Part shown: positions 1 through 11,070 of the stretch, piece by piece
How positions within the stretch are numbered: position 1 is the stretch's first letter
Layout of the letters: each line of letters begins with the position of its first letter
NCBI GenBank assembly: GCA_026388665.1
Contig: JAPLJJ010000088.1
Location: 1-59,853, forward strand
Direction: 5' to 3'
Source of the DNA: Deltaproteobacteria bacterium
Lineage (GTDB): Bacteria; Desulfobacterota; Desulfomonilia; Desulfomonilales; Desulfomonilaceae
DNA length: 59,853 bases
The notes under the pieces: generated by a model
Told to the model about the DNA's origin: nothing
Databases searched by the model: none
Seen by the model: the letters and a program-made list of their open reading frames with translations, nothing else
Made by a program: the position numbers and the translations under genes

Positions 1-13
1 GGACAACTAGAAC

Positions 14-793
14 GTGGAAGAGGCCGGCATGGCCCAGATGGATGACGACATCGGCGCCCTCCTGAAGCACCTGGTCGATATCGGCGAGGCCGACAACACC
101 ATCGTCGTCTTCACCACCGACAACGGGGCGGATGGCGGCATGACTCCGTTCAAGGCCACCAAAGGCACCGTCTTTGACGGCGGCTTCCGCGTGCCTGCAC
201 TCATCCGCTGGCCGGGAAAGGTAAAACCCGGCACGGTCGAGAACGGCATTTTCTCAGGACTTGACTGGTTCCCCACCTTCGTGGCGGCAGCCGGCAACCC
301 TGATATAAAGGATCAACTCCTGAAGGGAGTGAAGCTCGGCGACCGTACGTACAAGAACCACCTCGACGGTTACAACCAGATGGACCTGATCACTGGAAAG
401 GGGCCTTCCGCTCGTCACGAGATCTTCTACTTCGGCGGTTCCCAACTGGGTGCCCTTCGTGTTGATGATTTAAAGTTCCAGTTCTTCCAACAGCCGCTCG
501 GCTGGCCTGGACCGAAGGTCACGACCGACATGCCCACCATCGTAAACCTCCGACAAGATCCGTTCGAGCGGACGCCATCAACGGGCAGCCAGAGCTTAAA
601 CGACTTAGGCGGTGGTTACATAAATGACTTCTATGCGCGCGAGTTCTGGCGCTTCGTAATGGTGCAGGATTATGTGGGGAGGCTCGCGAAAACGGCCCTC
701 GAGTATCCTCCGATGCAAGCGCCGGCGTCCTTCAACCTTGAGGCAATAAAAAACAAAATAGATGAGGCGCTCAGGAATCACGCAGGGCAATAG
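14..793 (+). CDS. arylsulfatase/sulfatase family protein, C-terminal part (5' truncated at window edge; in-frame TAG at 8-10)
   Basis: ORF with TDNGADGGMTPFKATKGTVFDGGFRVPALIRWPGKV, typical of the sulfatase C-terminal half; no N-terminal CxPxR segment present. Confidence 0.8.
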   Translation: MEEAGMAQMDDDIGALLKHLVDIGEADNTIVVFTTDNGADGGMTPFKATKGTVFDGGFRVPALIRWPGKVKPGTVENGIFSGLDWFPTFVAAAGNPDIKDQLLKGVKLGDRTYKNHLDGYNQMDLITGKGPSARHEIFYFGGSQLGALRVDDLKFQFFQQPLGWPGPKVTTDMPTIVNLRQDPFERTPSTGSQSLNDLGGGYINDFYAREFWRFVMVQDYVGRLAKTALEYPPMQAPASFNLEAIKNKIDEALRNHAGQ

Positions 794-808
794 TTGAATT
801 GTCGACAA

Positions 809-840
809 CGCGGGCGCTCCACCAGGGGCACCCGCTTTAT
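809..840 (+). terminator. putative intrinsic terminator after sulfatase
   Basis: GCGGGCGCTCC-ACCA-GGGGCACCCGC hairpin (one mismatch) followed by TTTAT. Confidence 0.5.
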
Positions 841-910
841 CATTACAGCGAGCCCCTACTGTGAAATGCCGAGCTAGCGCAAAGCAAAGAACAACGGAAA
901 TGAGGACGCT

Positions 911-1948
911 ATGAAATCTTTCGTCATTTCTAGTCGATTGAGTTGTATGATTATTTCGGCGCTTTGCGCCCTGCTGTTCTTTATTTCTCACGCGCACGGC
1001 CAAACCGATCCTCTCCCTTCCTGGAACGACGGACCAGCCAAGCAGGCGATCATCCAGTTCGTCCAGGACACTACCGACCAGGCCAGCCCGAAGTTCGTGC
1101 CGCCCGAGGCGCGCATTGCCACCTTCGATCAGGATGGCACGTTGTGGGTGGAGCATCCTATTTACACGCAGGTGATGTACTGTCTGGAGCGGGTCCCGGC
1201 GGTCGTGAAGGCGAAGCCGGAACTGAAGAACGTCGAGCCTTTCAAGACCGTGCTATCGGGTAATCGCGAGGCGATGGCGAAGCTCTCGATGAAAAACCTT
1301 GAGAAGATCCTCGCCGCCACGCTCACTGGCATGACGGTAGACGAGTTCAACGCCGAAGTGAAGAAGTGGATCGAAACAGCCAGGGATCAGCGATGGAAAC
1401 GGCCTTACACTGCGCTTGTTTACCAGCCGATGCTTGAGGTACTGAGCTATCTGCGCGCCAACGGCTACAAGACCTACATCGTGACTGGCGGTGGCCAGGA
1501 TTTCGTGCGCGTCTACTCAGAGCATGTGTACGGCATTCCGCCCGAGCAGGTGGTGGGCACCGCGGGTGGCACGAAGTATGGCTACGCCAAGGACGGCAAA
1601 CCGTTCCTGACCAAGGAGCCCAAGCTTCTGCTCAACGACGATAACACTGGTAAGCCTGAAGGCATTCACCTGATGATCGGCCGACGGCCTTACGCCGCGT
1701 TTGGCAACTCAACGGGCGACCGGCAGATGCTGGAGTCCACGAAAGCTGGCGACGGGGCGCGACTCTCGATGATCGTGCTGCACGACGATGCGAAGCGCGA
1801 GTATGCGTACGGACCGGCCCAGGGGCTGCCGGCTACCAAGGTCGGAGCCTTCACCCAGGCTCTGTACGACGAGGCGAAGAAGCAGGGCTGGACGGTCATC
1901 AGCATGAAGAACGATTGGAAGGTCATTTTTCCGTTCGAGAACAAATAA
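911..1948 (+). CDS. secreted HAD-family phosphatase
   Basis: Signal peptide; HAD motifs ATFDQDGTLW and YIVTGGG, GNSTGDRQML. Confidence 0.8.
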   Translation: MKSFVISSRLSCMIISALCALLFFISHAHGQTDPLPSWNDGPAKQAIIQFVQDTTDQASPKFVPPEARIATFDQDGTLWVEHPIYTQVMYCLERVPAVVKAKPELKNVEPFKTVLSGNREAMAKLSMKNLEKILAATLTGMTVDEFNAEVKKWIETARDQRWKRPYTALVYQPMLEVLSYLRANGYKTYIVTGGGQDFVRVYSEHVYGIPPEQVVGTAGGTKYGYAKDGKPFLTKEPKLLLNDDNTGKPEGIHLMIGRRPYAAFGNSTGDRQMLESTKAGDGARLSMIVLHDDAKREYAYGPAQGLPATKVGAFTQALYDEAKKQGWTVISMKNDWKVIFPFENK

Positions 1949-2026
1949 GCTGCTGTTGATATCAGTAAGCCCGAGTTCCTCACGCACAGCTAGAACCGTG
2001 TCTATTGACTGGAAAGCGAATCGGTA

Positions 2027-3664
2027 TTACTCGGTACTTGGGTTTAAATAAAAAACCTTCTTTCTTTTCAGATAGTCTTCCAGACCGAATTTTTTGATTC
2101 GATACCCCATTTGCCTTAGCGTGATACCGAGGTCTCGCGCTGCTCGGGACTGAATCCAATTGTTACGTTCCAGCGCAGCCATAACTCCTCTTTTTTCCAT
2201 CTCTGTTAGTGAATCGAGCTTTATTTCTCGCTCAATCGGAGGCTCTCTAACAACATGTGTAATGTAAGGCGTGAGATCATCCACATCTATGAGGCCATTT
2301 TCGGAAATTATCGCGAGCCTTTCCAAAAGGTTTTCCATTTCCCTGACATTACCGGGCCAGGAATATCTTAGTAAAGTCTCGATGGCCTTGGGTGTGAAAT
2401 GGAGTTCTGCTCCGTATTCTCTGACTAATGATCGAGTAAAGAAGCTCAACAGGCCTACGATATCTTCCTGTCTTTCCCTAAGTGGGGGAACCCGGATCGG
2501 GAACACATTAAGCCTGTAATAAAGATCCTGTCTGAACTCTCCCGCTGCGGTCGCCTCAATGAGGTCCCGGTTTGTAGCTGCGACAATTCGAACATCGACC
2601 TTCCTAGTCTTTGAACTCCCAAGGCGTTCAAATTCCTTGTCTTGGAGAAACCTTAAAAGTTTCGCTTGCACCGGTAATGACAATTCACCGATCTCATCCA
2701 AGAACAAAGTGCCGCCATCAGCCTCTTCCACTCGCCCCGTCTTTATCTCCGTCGCGCCTGTAAAAGCTCCCTTTTCGTGCCCAAAAAGTTCAGATTCAAG
2801 AAGGTTTTCAGGAAGAGCTGCGCTGTTGACCTTGACAAAAGGATTCCTGGACCTTGCGCTCAATTCATGGATTATCTGCGCTACGAGGGTCTTGCCGGTC
2901 CCTGATTCGCCAAGGATCAGAACTGTAGCCCTCGTCGGAGCGACCTTCCTGACAAGCTGTTGCGCCTCCAGCATTGAGGAACTTTTTGCCATTGAAAAAA
3001 AGCCGCTTGTTTTCCTTGAGATCTTTTCTTTCAAAAACACGTTGGCGCGGACCAAGTTGTTCTCTCGCTCTCTGACCTGTTCATTCAGGCTTATCAATTG
3101 AGCAATAAAGGCAGCTAGTATTGAAAGGAATCGGAGATCCTCTTCAAACGATACATCTTCGTCAAACAACCTGTCCACGCTTAGAACACCAATTGGGTGG
3201 CCATTCAGGCTAATGGGCACCCCCATAAAAGACACCTTGCCTTTTTGCGGGTTTCTTGAGCCTGTTTTATTGAGGAATAGAGGGTCATTACTAATGTCGG
3301 GAACCACCATCGGCTCATTCGAACAAAAAATGTTTCCGGTGACTCCCTCATCAAACCTGTAAACCCCTCTTTTCCTCTCTTGATGAGTCAAGCCGTGGGA
3401 TGCTCTAATTACCAATTTGCCTGTTTCGGAACTAATTATCGTCACGGCCCCACGTTTCATTGTCAAATCTTCTGACAGTATGGAAAGGACAATTTCAAGT
3501 GTTTGGTCTAAATTCAAGGCTTGACCTATTACCTGACTAATCTTGTGCAACGCCTTGAGTTCCAGTTGGTTGATACGAGCCTTCATATCCTTCTCGCCGT
3601 AGTTTATAAATTCTTGGAGACAGAAATCATGCTGATGTGATGCAATAACTAAGCCAGACATCAT
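2027..3664 (-). CDS. sigma-54-dependent Fis-family activator with N-terminal GAF domain, NifA-like
   Basis: GAF-like N-term, GESGTGKTLVAQIIH Walker A, GAFTGA loop, Fis-type HTH (IQSRAARDLGITLRQMGYRIKKFGL); start may be internal Met near 3586. Confidence 0.88.
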   Translation of the reverse strand: MMSGLVIASHQHDFCLQEFINYGEKDMKARINQLELKALHKISQVIGQALNLDQTLEIVLSILSEDLTMKRGAVTIISSETGKLVIRASHGLTHQERKRGVYRFDEGVTGNIFCSNEPMVVPDISNDPLFLNKTGSRNPQKGKVSFMGVPISLNGHPIGVLSVDRLFDEDVSFEEDLRFLSILAAFIAQLISLNEQVRERENNLVRANVFLKEKISRKTSGFFSMAKSSSMLEAQQLVRKVAPTRATVLILGESGTGKTLVAQIIHELSARSRNPFVKVNSAALPENLLESELFGHEKGAFTGATEIKTGRVEEADGGTLFLDEIGELSLPVQAKLLRFLQDKEFERLGSSKTRKVDVRIVAATNRDLIEATAAGEFRQDLYYRLNVFPIRVPPLRERQEDIVGLLSFFTRSLVREYGAELHFTPKAIETLLRYSWPGNVREMENLLERLAIISENGLIDVDDLTPYITHVVREPPIEREIKLDSLTEMEKRGVMAALERNNWIQSRAARDLGITLRQMGYRIKKFGLEDYLKRKKVFYLNPSTE

Positions 3665-3883
3665 AAATATATAATTAGCTAATTAAACTAGATAATTAAC
3701 TGTGAATATAGCCAAAGTCCATAAATTCTAGCGACACAATGGTATTGACACTGGAAAATAACTACAGAAATGTAGGAAATCTGGAGTCTTCACAAAAAAA
3801 AAGTTCCGAAGCCAAATCAGTTTGTTTTGAACTCGGACAGTGTTTAATGTAGTGAAAATAGTATCAACACGGAGGCGACCATA

Positions 3884-4156
3884 ATGAGGATATTCACAAC
3901 CATATTCGCGTGTATGACGATGTTTGTTTTCTTGCTCGTCTCGGTCCTGGATTCATCCGCTCAGGAAGTAAGGTATCCTGCCGGCAGTGTTCAATCCGGA
4001 CGGGACGGCAGGGGCAACTACCCTGGCGGCTCTGTAAACTGGGGGTCGGGTAACGGTTATGTTAACTTCCCCGGCGGTAGTGTAGGTTGGGACAATCGTG
4101 GACAAGGTGGAGTGCGCATCAATGTTCCGGGGTTCAACGGGCGCATTCGTTGGTAA
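3884..4156 (+). CDS. small secreted glycine-rich protein with repeated (Y/F)P(A/G)GSV motif
   Basis: Signal peptide, three PxGSV repeats, SD-like GGAGGCG upstream. Confidence 0.65.
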   Translation: MRIFTTIFACMTMFVFLLVSVLDSSAQEVRYPAGSVQSGRDGRGNYPGGSVNWGSGNGYVNFPGGSVGWDNRGQGGVRINVPGFNGRIRW

Positions 4157-4231
4157 TCGGTTTACGCTAATTCCGAGGAAAGCAAATCAGTATGATGCCA
4201 TGTATGTTCCCAATATCAGCCTGATCGGTTG

Positions 4232-5299
4232 TTACGCCGACGCAGGTTTCGACCTAAAATAATCGATTACGCTTGCTGAGTCGCAGCGTCTGGAAAGTCT
4301 CAATAGACTTGGGAACAGGGCTTCAGTTGTGGCGATAGAGCGTTTGAACCTTTTCTCCGCGAACGGATCATCCAGCGTCGAGTCAAAGACATTTTTTCGG
4401 GCTGCAAATGTCTTGTCAGGCGAATTGCAAATTAAGAGAATGTCCGCTCCCGCTTGATAAGCAAGAAGTGATGCTTCCTCAGCGCTATAATGTTTTGATA
4501 TAGCCCCCATGTCCAGATCGTCAGTGACTATGGGACCTTGGAATTTCAATTCATTTCTCAGGAGATTCTCGACAAGGGCAGGGGATAGGGACGCAGGCAA
4601 TAGCTTATCAAAAGCAGGGAACAACACATGGGCAGTCATGATCATACTTGTTCCGGCATCTATGGCGTTCACAAACGGGAGGACATCCCGTTCCATAATC
4701 CGCCTAATAGGTCTCCGATCAATCGGTAAATCCAGGTGTGAATCGACAGCTACAGCGCCATGACCAGGGAAATGTTTGCCACAGGTTAACAACCCTTCAG
4801 ATTTCATTGTGCGAATTACAAGAGCCCCAAATTTAGCTACTTGTTTGGGATCGGACCCGAAAGATCGGTCCCCGATGACAGTATTCGCCGGGTCAATCCC
4901 ATCCCCCAATACATCCAGAACAGGCGTGAAATCGAGATTAAAACCGACAAGGATTAACTCTCGGGCTGTTATCTCAGCATATCGCCGGATAGTTTCTTCC
5001 GGGGACTCGCCTCCAGCCATCACCATTACCGGAGGGAATTCCGAAAAAGGCGCTTTGACCCGTTTGACTCTGCCGCCCTCTTGGTCAACGCCAATTAATA
5101 TCGGTCGACCAAGTCTCTCAATTGAAAATTTCTGAATTGCGAAATTGAGTTCCGCTACTTGACCGGGATCTAATATGTTCCTGGCGAACAGGATGACGCC
5201 GCAGGGATTGATGGCATCTATAAAGGCCTGTAATTCCAGGGAGAATTCGGAGCCATAAAATCCAACCATGAAAAGACGTCCAAAATCTCGTTCCAACAT
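4232..5299 (-). CDS. nagZ: beta-N-acetylhexosaminidase, GH3 family (NagZ-like)
   Basis: IGVDQEGGRVKRV, GKHFPGHGAVAVDSH, IVTDDLDMGAI motifs. Confidence 0.9.
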   Translation of the reverse strand: MLERDFGRLFMVGFYGSEFSLELQAFIDAINPCGVILFARNILDPGQVAELNFAIQKFSIERLGRPILIGVDQEGGRVKRVKAPFSEFPPVMVMAGGESPEETIRRYAEITARELILVGFNLDFTPVLDVLGDGIDPANTVIGDRSFGSDPKQVAKFGALVIRTMKSEGLLTCGKHFPGHGAVAVDSHLDLPIDRRPIRRIMERDVLPFVNAIDAGTSMIMTAHVLFPAFDKLLPASLSPALVENLLRNELKFQGPIVTDDLDMGAISKHYSAEEASLLAYQAGADILLICNSPDKTFAARKNVFDSTLDDPFAEKRFKRSIATTEALFPSLLRLSRRCDSASVIDYFRSKPASA

Positions 5300-5331
5300 T
5301 TGAATTCAGGCTCCTGACGTAAATTGAAGCT

Positions 5332-6150
5332 CTAGAAATAGCTGTGAAGTCCCGGCAAGTAATTTACGCCGAAGTATGTGAAAAGAACAGCGCAAAACCC
5401 TATTATTGAAAGAAACGCTGTTCGAGTCCCGGACCAACCTCGTGTAAGTCTCGCGTGCAGAAAACCCGCGTATACCAACCATGTTACAAGCGACCAGGTT
5501 TCTTTGGGGTCCCAGGACCAGTATGTCCCCCATGCGTGTTCAGCCCACGCCGCTCCTGTAATGATTCCCAGCGTTAGCAGTGGAAACCCGATCAGAATCG
5601 AACGGTAAACGATTTCATCAAGAAGTTCTTTTTTGGGAAGCATACTAAATGCTTTCTGTGAACCCTTGGATAACAACATGAGCAAGGCTGCGACAAAAGA
5701 CACTGCGAACCCGGCGTATCCGAGAAAACATGTGAAAACGTGAGCCACGAGCCAATTCGATTGAAGCGCTGGGATTAGGGGCCTGATATTGGGATCGACA
5801 AGAGAAGTGGAGGCCATAATGATAAACACTATGGGCACACCGAGCAGAGCAACCCAATCTGCGCTGAACCTGCGCCACACTATAATTAGAGCGAGTGAAA
5901 CCGACCAGGAGAAAAACACCAGAGACTCATACAAATTAGAAAGGGGAGCGTGCCCGATGCCTTGCCAATATGATTCAGCCCATCTCAGCCCGATTGATCC
6001 CGTATGGACCGACCACAGGATCACCAGAGCAATCCAGAACACTTTGTTTGACTGAGACCGGTCCTTTGCCGCCACAAATGTCACCAGGTAAGCGACAATC
6101 CAGACGAAATATCCAAAAGTTAAATAAGTGTTTATCTCAATACTGGTCAT
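5332..6150 (-). CDS. ccsA: cytochrome c biogenesis protein CcsA/CcsB-type (System II haem channel)
   Basis: WGTYWSWDPKETWSLVTWLVYAGFLHAR WWD-type motif, multiple TM segments. Confidence 0.9.
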   Translation of the reverse strand: MTSIEINTYLTFGYFVWIVAYLVTFVAAKDRSQSNKVFWIALVILWSVHTGSIGLRWAESYWQGIGHAPLSNLYESLVFFSWSVSLALIIVWRRFSADWVALLGVPIVFIIMASTSLVDPNIRPLIPALQSNWLVAHVFTCFLGYAGFAVSFVAALLMLLSKGSQKAFSMLPKKELLDEIVYRSILIGFPLLTLGIITGAAWAEHAWGTYWSWDPKETWSLVTWLVYAGFLHARLTRGWSGTRTAFLSIIGFCAVLFTYFGVNYLPGLHSYF

Positions 6151-6189
6151 GAATTAATCCAATCCGGAAAATCTCGATATGCGTTCTTA

Positions 6190-7548
6190 TCAATTTTGTC
6201 GGGATAAATCGACGTTTTCAGCAAGTTTCAATTTAACCGCCTCTCTAAATTCCCGCCGTAGTTTACGGCTTCGGCCGGAGGCTATAACCTGAGTTCCCTT
6301 TTCGGACGCAGTAAGCTCAATTGAAAGTCTCCGCAGATTCGTAAACAATGTTAGAGTGAATCCGAGCACAAGCATGGAACATCCAAGCCACACAATATAC
6401 ACGCCAGGATCATAACCGATTTGAAGACCCGTAGCGTACAAAGGAGTAAACCCCAGAAAACGAATTTCAACCCCGTCAACATTTAACGGTTGAGCGTCCT
6501 TCTGGTAAATACTAAACAATGACGGCTGATCGGTTGTGCCGGGAACACTAATTTGAATCCCCGATCCTTTAGCCATTGATCCGGGATCCAGGCTACGTGT
6601 TTTTATTTTTGAATTACTAGCCGGAATATCGATTTCGAGATTTGGATCAAAAGAATTTTCGGAATTTCCACCGTCCTTTGTTTTGAACGATAACCTGATG
6701 TTCTTAACCCCCAAAACCCGGTAGTCGGATTGAAACAGGGAAATTCCTTCAAAGGTCAGCGGGTGATTCACGAGTATTGATCCCGCCGCAACTTCTTTAC
6801 CATCCCTAAGCAATCGAACATTGCTACGGAATTCTTTTGGTTCACCGGTTGGGTAATTGGTGAGGGTAAAATCATCAACCATGATCTTGAAGGGCAAGGT
6901 TCTGGTTGCTCCGGTGGAGATAAGAGAGAATTTATCAGTCCCATCGCCTTCCTTAATCAGAGCATGTCCTTTGTGCCCCCAGAAGGCCCCAACAAGACTA
7001 CCTAACAGTATGACAATGATTCCAATATGAATTAAGGGGAACCCGAGGAGGTAAATTTTGTGCTTGTCCCATGAAAAATTTGTCCTGTCCGAGGTTTCCG
7101 TCACTCTTGGAACTACACGCATAACGGACTTGCCGATAAATGCAAGACTATCTTTTAATTCACTAATCCCACGAGAGGAAATATAACGCAGCTTGAACGA
7201 CGACTTCTGATTCTTGCCGTTCCATTCCTCCAGTATCATAGGAATTCTCCGGAACAGACAGCCTAGTAAGTTCAGAGTAAGCACCGCCAGCAGGGTCGTG
7301 AACCACCAACTCCGGAAGATATTGTTTAGGTCCAGGATTAAAGCGAGACGGTATAAGAATGGATTGCCCGAAATGGCTATTCTATCAAGCGCTTCACCTT
7401 GAGGAATTATCGTCCCAAGAATTGAACCGACAGCAATCGCGAACAAGAGAAAGATGGTGGTTTTTACTGAAGTGAAAAAAGTTTTTATCTCAGACAAAAT
7501 GGAGACTGATTCGGAAGAATCAGTCTGCGGTGACGTTGGTTTCTTCAT
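6190..7548 (-). CDS. resB: ResB/Ccs1-like cytochrome c biogenesis protein
   Basis: N-terminal TM pair, GHALIKEGD, C-terminal TM; adjacent to ccsA. Confidence 0.85.
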   Translation of the reverse strand: MKKPTSPQTDSSESVSILSEIKTFFTSVKTTIFLLFAIAVGSILGTIIPQGEALDRIAISGNPFLYRLALILDLNNIFRSWWFTTLLAVLTLNLLGCLFRRIPMILEEWNGKNQKSSFKLRYISSRGISELKDSLAFIGKSVMRVVPRVTETSDRTNFSWDKHKIYLLGFPLIHIGIIVILLGSLVGAFWGHKGHALIKEGDGTDKFSLISTGATRTLPFKIMVDDFTLTNYPTGEPKEFRSNVRLLRDGKEVAAGSILVNHPLTFEGISLFQSDYRVLGVKNIRLSFKTKDGGNSENSFDPNLEIDIPASNSKIKTRSLDPGSMAKGSGIQISVPGTTDQPSLFSIYQKDAQPLNVDGVEIRFLGFTPLYATGLQIGYDPGVYIVWLGCSMLVLGFTLTLFTNLRRLSIELTASEKGTQVIASGRSRKLRREFREAVKLKLAENVDLSRQN

Positions 7549-7595
7549 TAAGTGTGTACTCCGAGCTGACTAATCACTAATCTTATTCAGTAAAA

Positions 7596-9269
7596 TCAGC
7601 AATGGGACGCATGTAAATACTCTCCGAACACACTGCGAAGCACATCACATATTTCTCCCAGAGAAACACGTTTACGTACCGCGTCCAAAATGGGCGGCAT
7701 CAGATTGTCTGTTCCAAGGGCCGCCTTTCGAAGTTCTTCGAGGGCCTTTTTCACCGTGTCGGAGTCACGCTCCGCGTAAATCCTGTCAAGTTTTTGAATT
7801 TGATTTTGACGCACTTTAGGATCAACTTTCAGCAAGTCTTTTGGGGACGCTCCTACTGTTTGGAAGCGATTTACGCCGACAATGACCTGGTCTCCAGACT
7901 CAACCGCCTTTTGGAATTTATAAGCGGAGTCCTGAATCTCCTGTTCTATAAAACCACACTCCACCGCCTTAACTGCGCCGCCCATTTCGTCTATTTTCTT
8001 GATGTACTCAAGTGCAAGTTTTTCAATTTCATTTGTGAGCCCCTCGACAAAATAGGACCCGGCCATAGGATCAACAGTATCAGCCACACCAGTTTCGTAT
8101 GCCACTATCTGTTGGGTCCTAAGGGCTATTTGGACGGATTCCTGAGAGGGAAGGGCGTATGCTTCATCCCGGGAGTTGGTATGCAAAGACTGAGTTCCGC
8201 CAAGCGCGGCAGAAAGCGCCTGATAGGCCACTCTGACAACATTATTATCGGGCTGTGGCGCTGTAAGCGTACATCCTGCCGTCTGTGTATGGAAACGTAA
8301 CATCATGGCTCTGGGGTTTGTAGCCCCGAAACGCTCTTTCATGATGCGAGCCCACATACGTCTGGCGGCCCTGAATTTTGCGATTTCTTCAAAGAAATCC
8401 TGATGCGCATTGAAGAAGAAACTCAATCTTTCGCCGAAAGCGTCCACATTGAGACCTGCCTTGATTGCCGCTTCAACATAGGCGATCCCGTTGGCCAATG
8501 TGAAGGCCACTTCCTGAACCGCTGTAGATCCTGCTTCTCTGATGTGGTAACCACTAATGCTTATTGTGTTCCATTGCGGCACGTGTTGGTTACAAAATGC
8601 GAAGATGTCAGTAATTATTCGCATAGAGGGCCGCGGAGGGAAAATGTAGGTCCCGCGCGCCGGGTATTCTTTGAGGATATCATTCTGAATAGTGCCTCGA
8701 AGTTTCCCCAAGTCAGCGCCCTCTTCTTCAGCCGCAACTATATACATTGCCAGTAAAATTGCAGCCGGGGAATTTATCGTCATGGAGGTGCTCACCACTC
8801 CAAGATCTATCCCATTAAACAGCAGCTTCAAGTCTTCGACAGTGTCGATAGCGACGCCTACTTTTCCAACTTCTCCTGCCGCAAGTTCATGATCCGAGTT
8901 GTACCCGATCTGGGTAGGCAGATCAAAAGCTACGGACAACCCCGTCTGTCCCTGTTCAATGAGATATTTGAACCGTGTGTTTGTCGCCTCAGCGCTCCCA
9001 AAACCGGCGTATTGCCTCATTGTCCAGAACCTGCCGCGATACACGTTGGGCTGGACACCCCGGGTGAACGGATACGACCCAGGAATACCGAGGTCCTTCT
9101 CAAGATCGAAATTCGGTGTGTCCCACGGCCAGTACACCCTTTTTACGGGCAAACCCGAAACCGTGGTAAACTCAACCTTACGTTCCGGACGCTTGGCCAA
9201 ACTGTCTTTGAATTTTTGATCCGACTTGAGACACTTGTCTTGAAATTCTTCAGTCACGGCGCACCTCAT
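7596..9269 (-). CDS. methylmalonyl-CoA mutase large (alpha) subunit, lacking B12 domain
   Basis: [75 protein letters not shown]; ends at about 557 aa without DxHxxG domain. Confidence 0.93.
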   Translation of the reverse strand: MRCAVTEEFQDKCLKSDQKFKDSLAKRPERKVEFTTVSGLPVKRVYWPWDTPNFDLEKDLGIPGSYPFTRGVQPNVYRGRFWTMRQYAGFGSAEATNTRFKYLIEQGQTGLSVAFDLPTQIGYNSDHELAAGEVGKVGVAIDTVEDLKLLFNGIDLGVVSTSMTINSPAAILLAMYIVAAEEEGADLGKLRGTIQNDILKEYPARGTYIFPPRPSMRIITDIFAFCNQHVPQWNTISISGYHIREAGSTAVQEVAFTLANGIAYVEAAIKAGLNVDAFGERLSFFFNAHQDFFEEIAKFRAARRMWARIMKERFGATNPRAMMLRFHTQTAGCTLTAPQPDNNVVRVAYQALSAALGGTQSLHTNSRDEAYALPSQESVQIALRTQQIVAYETGVADTVDPMAGSYFVEGLTNEIEKLALEYIKKIDEMGGAVKAVECGFIEQEIQDSAYKFQKAVESGDQVIVGVNRFQTVGASPKDLLKVDPKVRQNQIQKLDRIYAERDSDTVKKALEELRKAALGTDNLMPPILDAVRKRVSLGEICDVLRSVFGEYLHASHC

Positions 9270-9285
9270 TTCGTGGAATTATCGT

Positions 9286-10440
9286 CTAGTTAGAGCCATT
9301 GTCTCCCTTTTCCTCTCGGTCCATCTTACAAGAGATCCCCAGACCCTTCAAACCGGTTTCAAAGCATCCATTGCACGAAATGCACGTTGCTTTTGAAAGG
9401 TCTTCGTCAAGCCACCTCTTTATTAGGCTTGGCTCTCTAATGAACGGTCGAGACATGGCAATGTAATCAGCCTTATTACCATCCAGGACCTCATCTATCT
9501 TCTTGAGCGATCTGAAGCCGCCAACGGCTATTATGGGTACTTTTACCTTTTCTTTGAATTGGGCGGCCATGTCGGAAAAGTACGCTTCGTCCTGCTCTTC
9601 GAGTATTTTGGTGCGAACCGGCCCTTTATTCTTACCTGACGATGCGCTACCTCCACTTATCTCAATAGCGTCAATCCCATCATCAGCCAATCGGGTCGCT
9701 ATTTGTAAAGTTTCATCCAAATCCAGTCCATTCTCGACAAAATCGCACGAATTAAGTTTGATCATCACGGCCATATCCGTCCCGGTCGCCTCACGAACAG
9801 CCTCCAGGGTTTCTGCTAGGAATCGGTAACGATTCGCAAGACTTCCGCCGTAATTATCACCACGTTTGTTCCAGTAAGGAGACAGGAACTGATTGATTCC
9901 ATAACCATGAGCGCCGTGAAGTTGAACACCGTCAAACCCGGCTTCCTTCAGACGTCTTGCGGCATTTGCGTAAGCCTGGACCAGGTCGAGAATTTCGCTT
10001 TTGGCGACCACTTTGACTTGATGCTTCACAGTAGGATCGGAAACTTCGGACGGAGCCCATATAGCCCCTTCCTGTGTGAAGAGCTTTGGATTAGCTCGAA
10101 GTCCGGTATGAACGATCTGGCCCACGATTTTGGTTCCGGCTGTATGAACAATATCGGCGAGTTTCTTAAGTCCCTGAATCTGAGAGTCGTCATAGTTTCC
10201 AAGCATGTACGGCAACTGGATACTATTGGGCAATATATATTGGTAGCCGGTGATAATCAGTCCCATGCCTCCTTGAGCCAGGCGATTGTAGAAATCAATG
10301 GTCACATCGGTCACGAACCCCTGAGCGTCACAGGACCCGGTCCATGTGGCGGACCTGATTGCCCGGTTTCCCAGTTCGATTGAATTTATCCAAGTTTTGT
10401 CGAATAGTTGAGTCATAGAAGCGACCCCCAAAGACCCCAA
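9286..10440 (-). CDS. NADH:flavin oxidoreductase / Old Yellow Enzyme family
   Basis: OYE TIM barrel motifs: GFDGVQLHGAHGYGINQFLSPYWNKRGDNYGGSLANRYRF. Confidence 0.9.
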   Translation of the reverse strand: MGSLGVASMTQLFDKTWINSIELGNRAIRSATWTGSCDAQGFVTDVTIDFYNRLAQGGMGLIITGYQYILPNSIQLPYMLGNYDDSQIQGLKKLADIVHTAGTKIVGQIVHTGLRANPKLFTQEGAIWAPSEVSDPTVKHQVKVVAKSEILDLVQAYANAARRLKEAGFDGVQLHGAHGYGINQFLSPYWNKRGDNYGGSLANRYRFLAETLEAVREATGTDMAVMIKLNSCDFVENGLDLDETLQIATRLADDGIDAIEISGGSASSGKNKGPVRTKILEEQDEAYFSDMAAQFKEKVKVPIIAVGGFRSLKKIDEVLDGNKADYIAMSRPFIREPSLIKRWLDEDLSKATCISCNGCFETGLKGLGISCKMDREEKGDNGSN

Positions 10441-10699
10441 GTAGATAAGGTTATGTGTAGAATTTAAGTAGTTTAGTCAAGGTATTGCGAATGCTCTTTG
10501 ACAGTCGACACCCGGCGCTCAGTTTCTGTATTAAGATATCGCCCCAAGTTTTGATGTTCTTGTTTTCACGTAATTGTTGTCTGATGATGGTAGAGGGCTC
10601 AATATGGCCCCCTCCATCAATTAGCGGCCATGATCAGACGAAAACCACTTATGTTTATAATTCTATGTTAAAACAAAAACATGTCGCCCAATGGCCGAG

Positions 10700-10918
10700 T
10701 TATTCGATGACTACGAGAACATCGCCAACTTGGTAGGATTCTCCAACCTTTGCCTTTATTTCCTTTACTGCCCCACTCGCGACGGCAACGATGGGAAGTT
10801 CCATCTTCATGGCTTCTATGACAACCAGGTCCGCGTCCTCCTGAACCTTGTCGCCCACGTTAACCAAAATGTTGATGACCTTTCCATTCATAGGCATAGT
10901 AACTTCTGCCATATCCAT
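10700..10918 (-). CDS. biotinyl/lipoyl attachment domain protein (biotin carrier)
   Basis: 72-aa standalone domain with EAMKME biotinylation motif. Confidence 0.88.
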   Translation of the reverse strand: MDMAEVTMPMNGKVINILVNVGDKVQEDADLVVIEAMKMELPIVAVASGAVKEIKAKVGESYQVGDVLVVIE

Positions 10919-11070
10919 AACCTCCAGAACGATCTTTTGTTTCGAGACTCATAGGGGGCGTTTTCACAAGAAAATGCCCTGAAGAAGCATCTATCGATTA
11001 GCCCAAGCAGTATACGATTATAGGACAGGAAAATGCAAAGGCAAACATCTAACAATTAAGGAAAACGGTA

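Noticed and set aside
2027-3664. Nitrogen fixation regulon inferred from the NifA-like regulator
   Set aside because: No nif structural genes or clear sigma-54 (-24/-12) promoters recognized in the window; only the protein architecture is NifA-like.
8403-9293. Long plus-strand ORFs opposite the methylmalonyl-CoA mutase gene (e.g. 8403..8756, 8889..9293)
   Set aside because: Antisense shadow ORFs of a strongly conserved gene; no domain resemblance. The same applies to most opposite-strand ORFs in the track.
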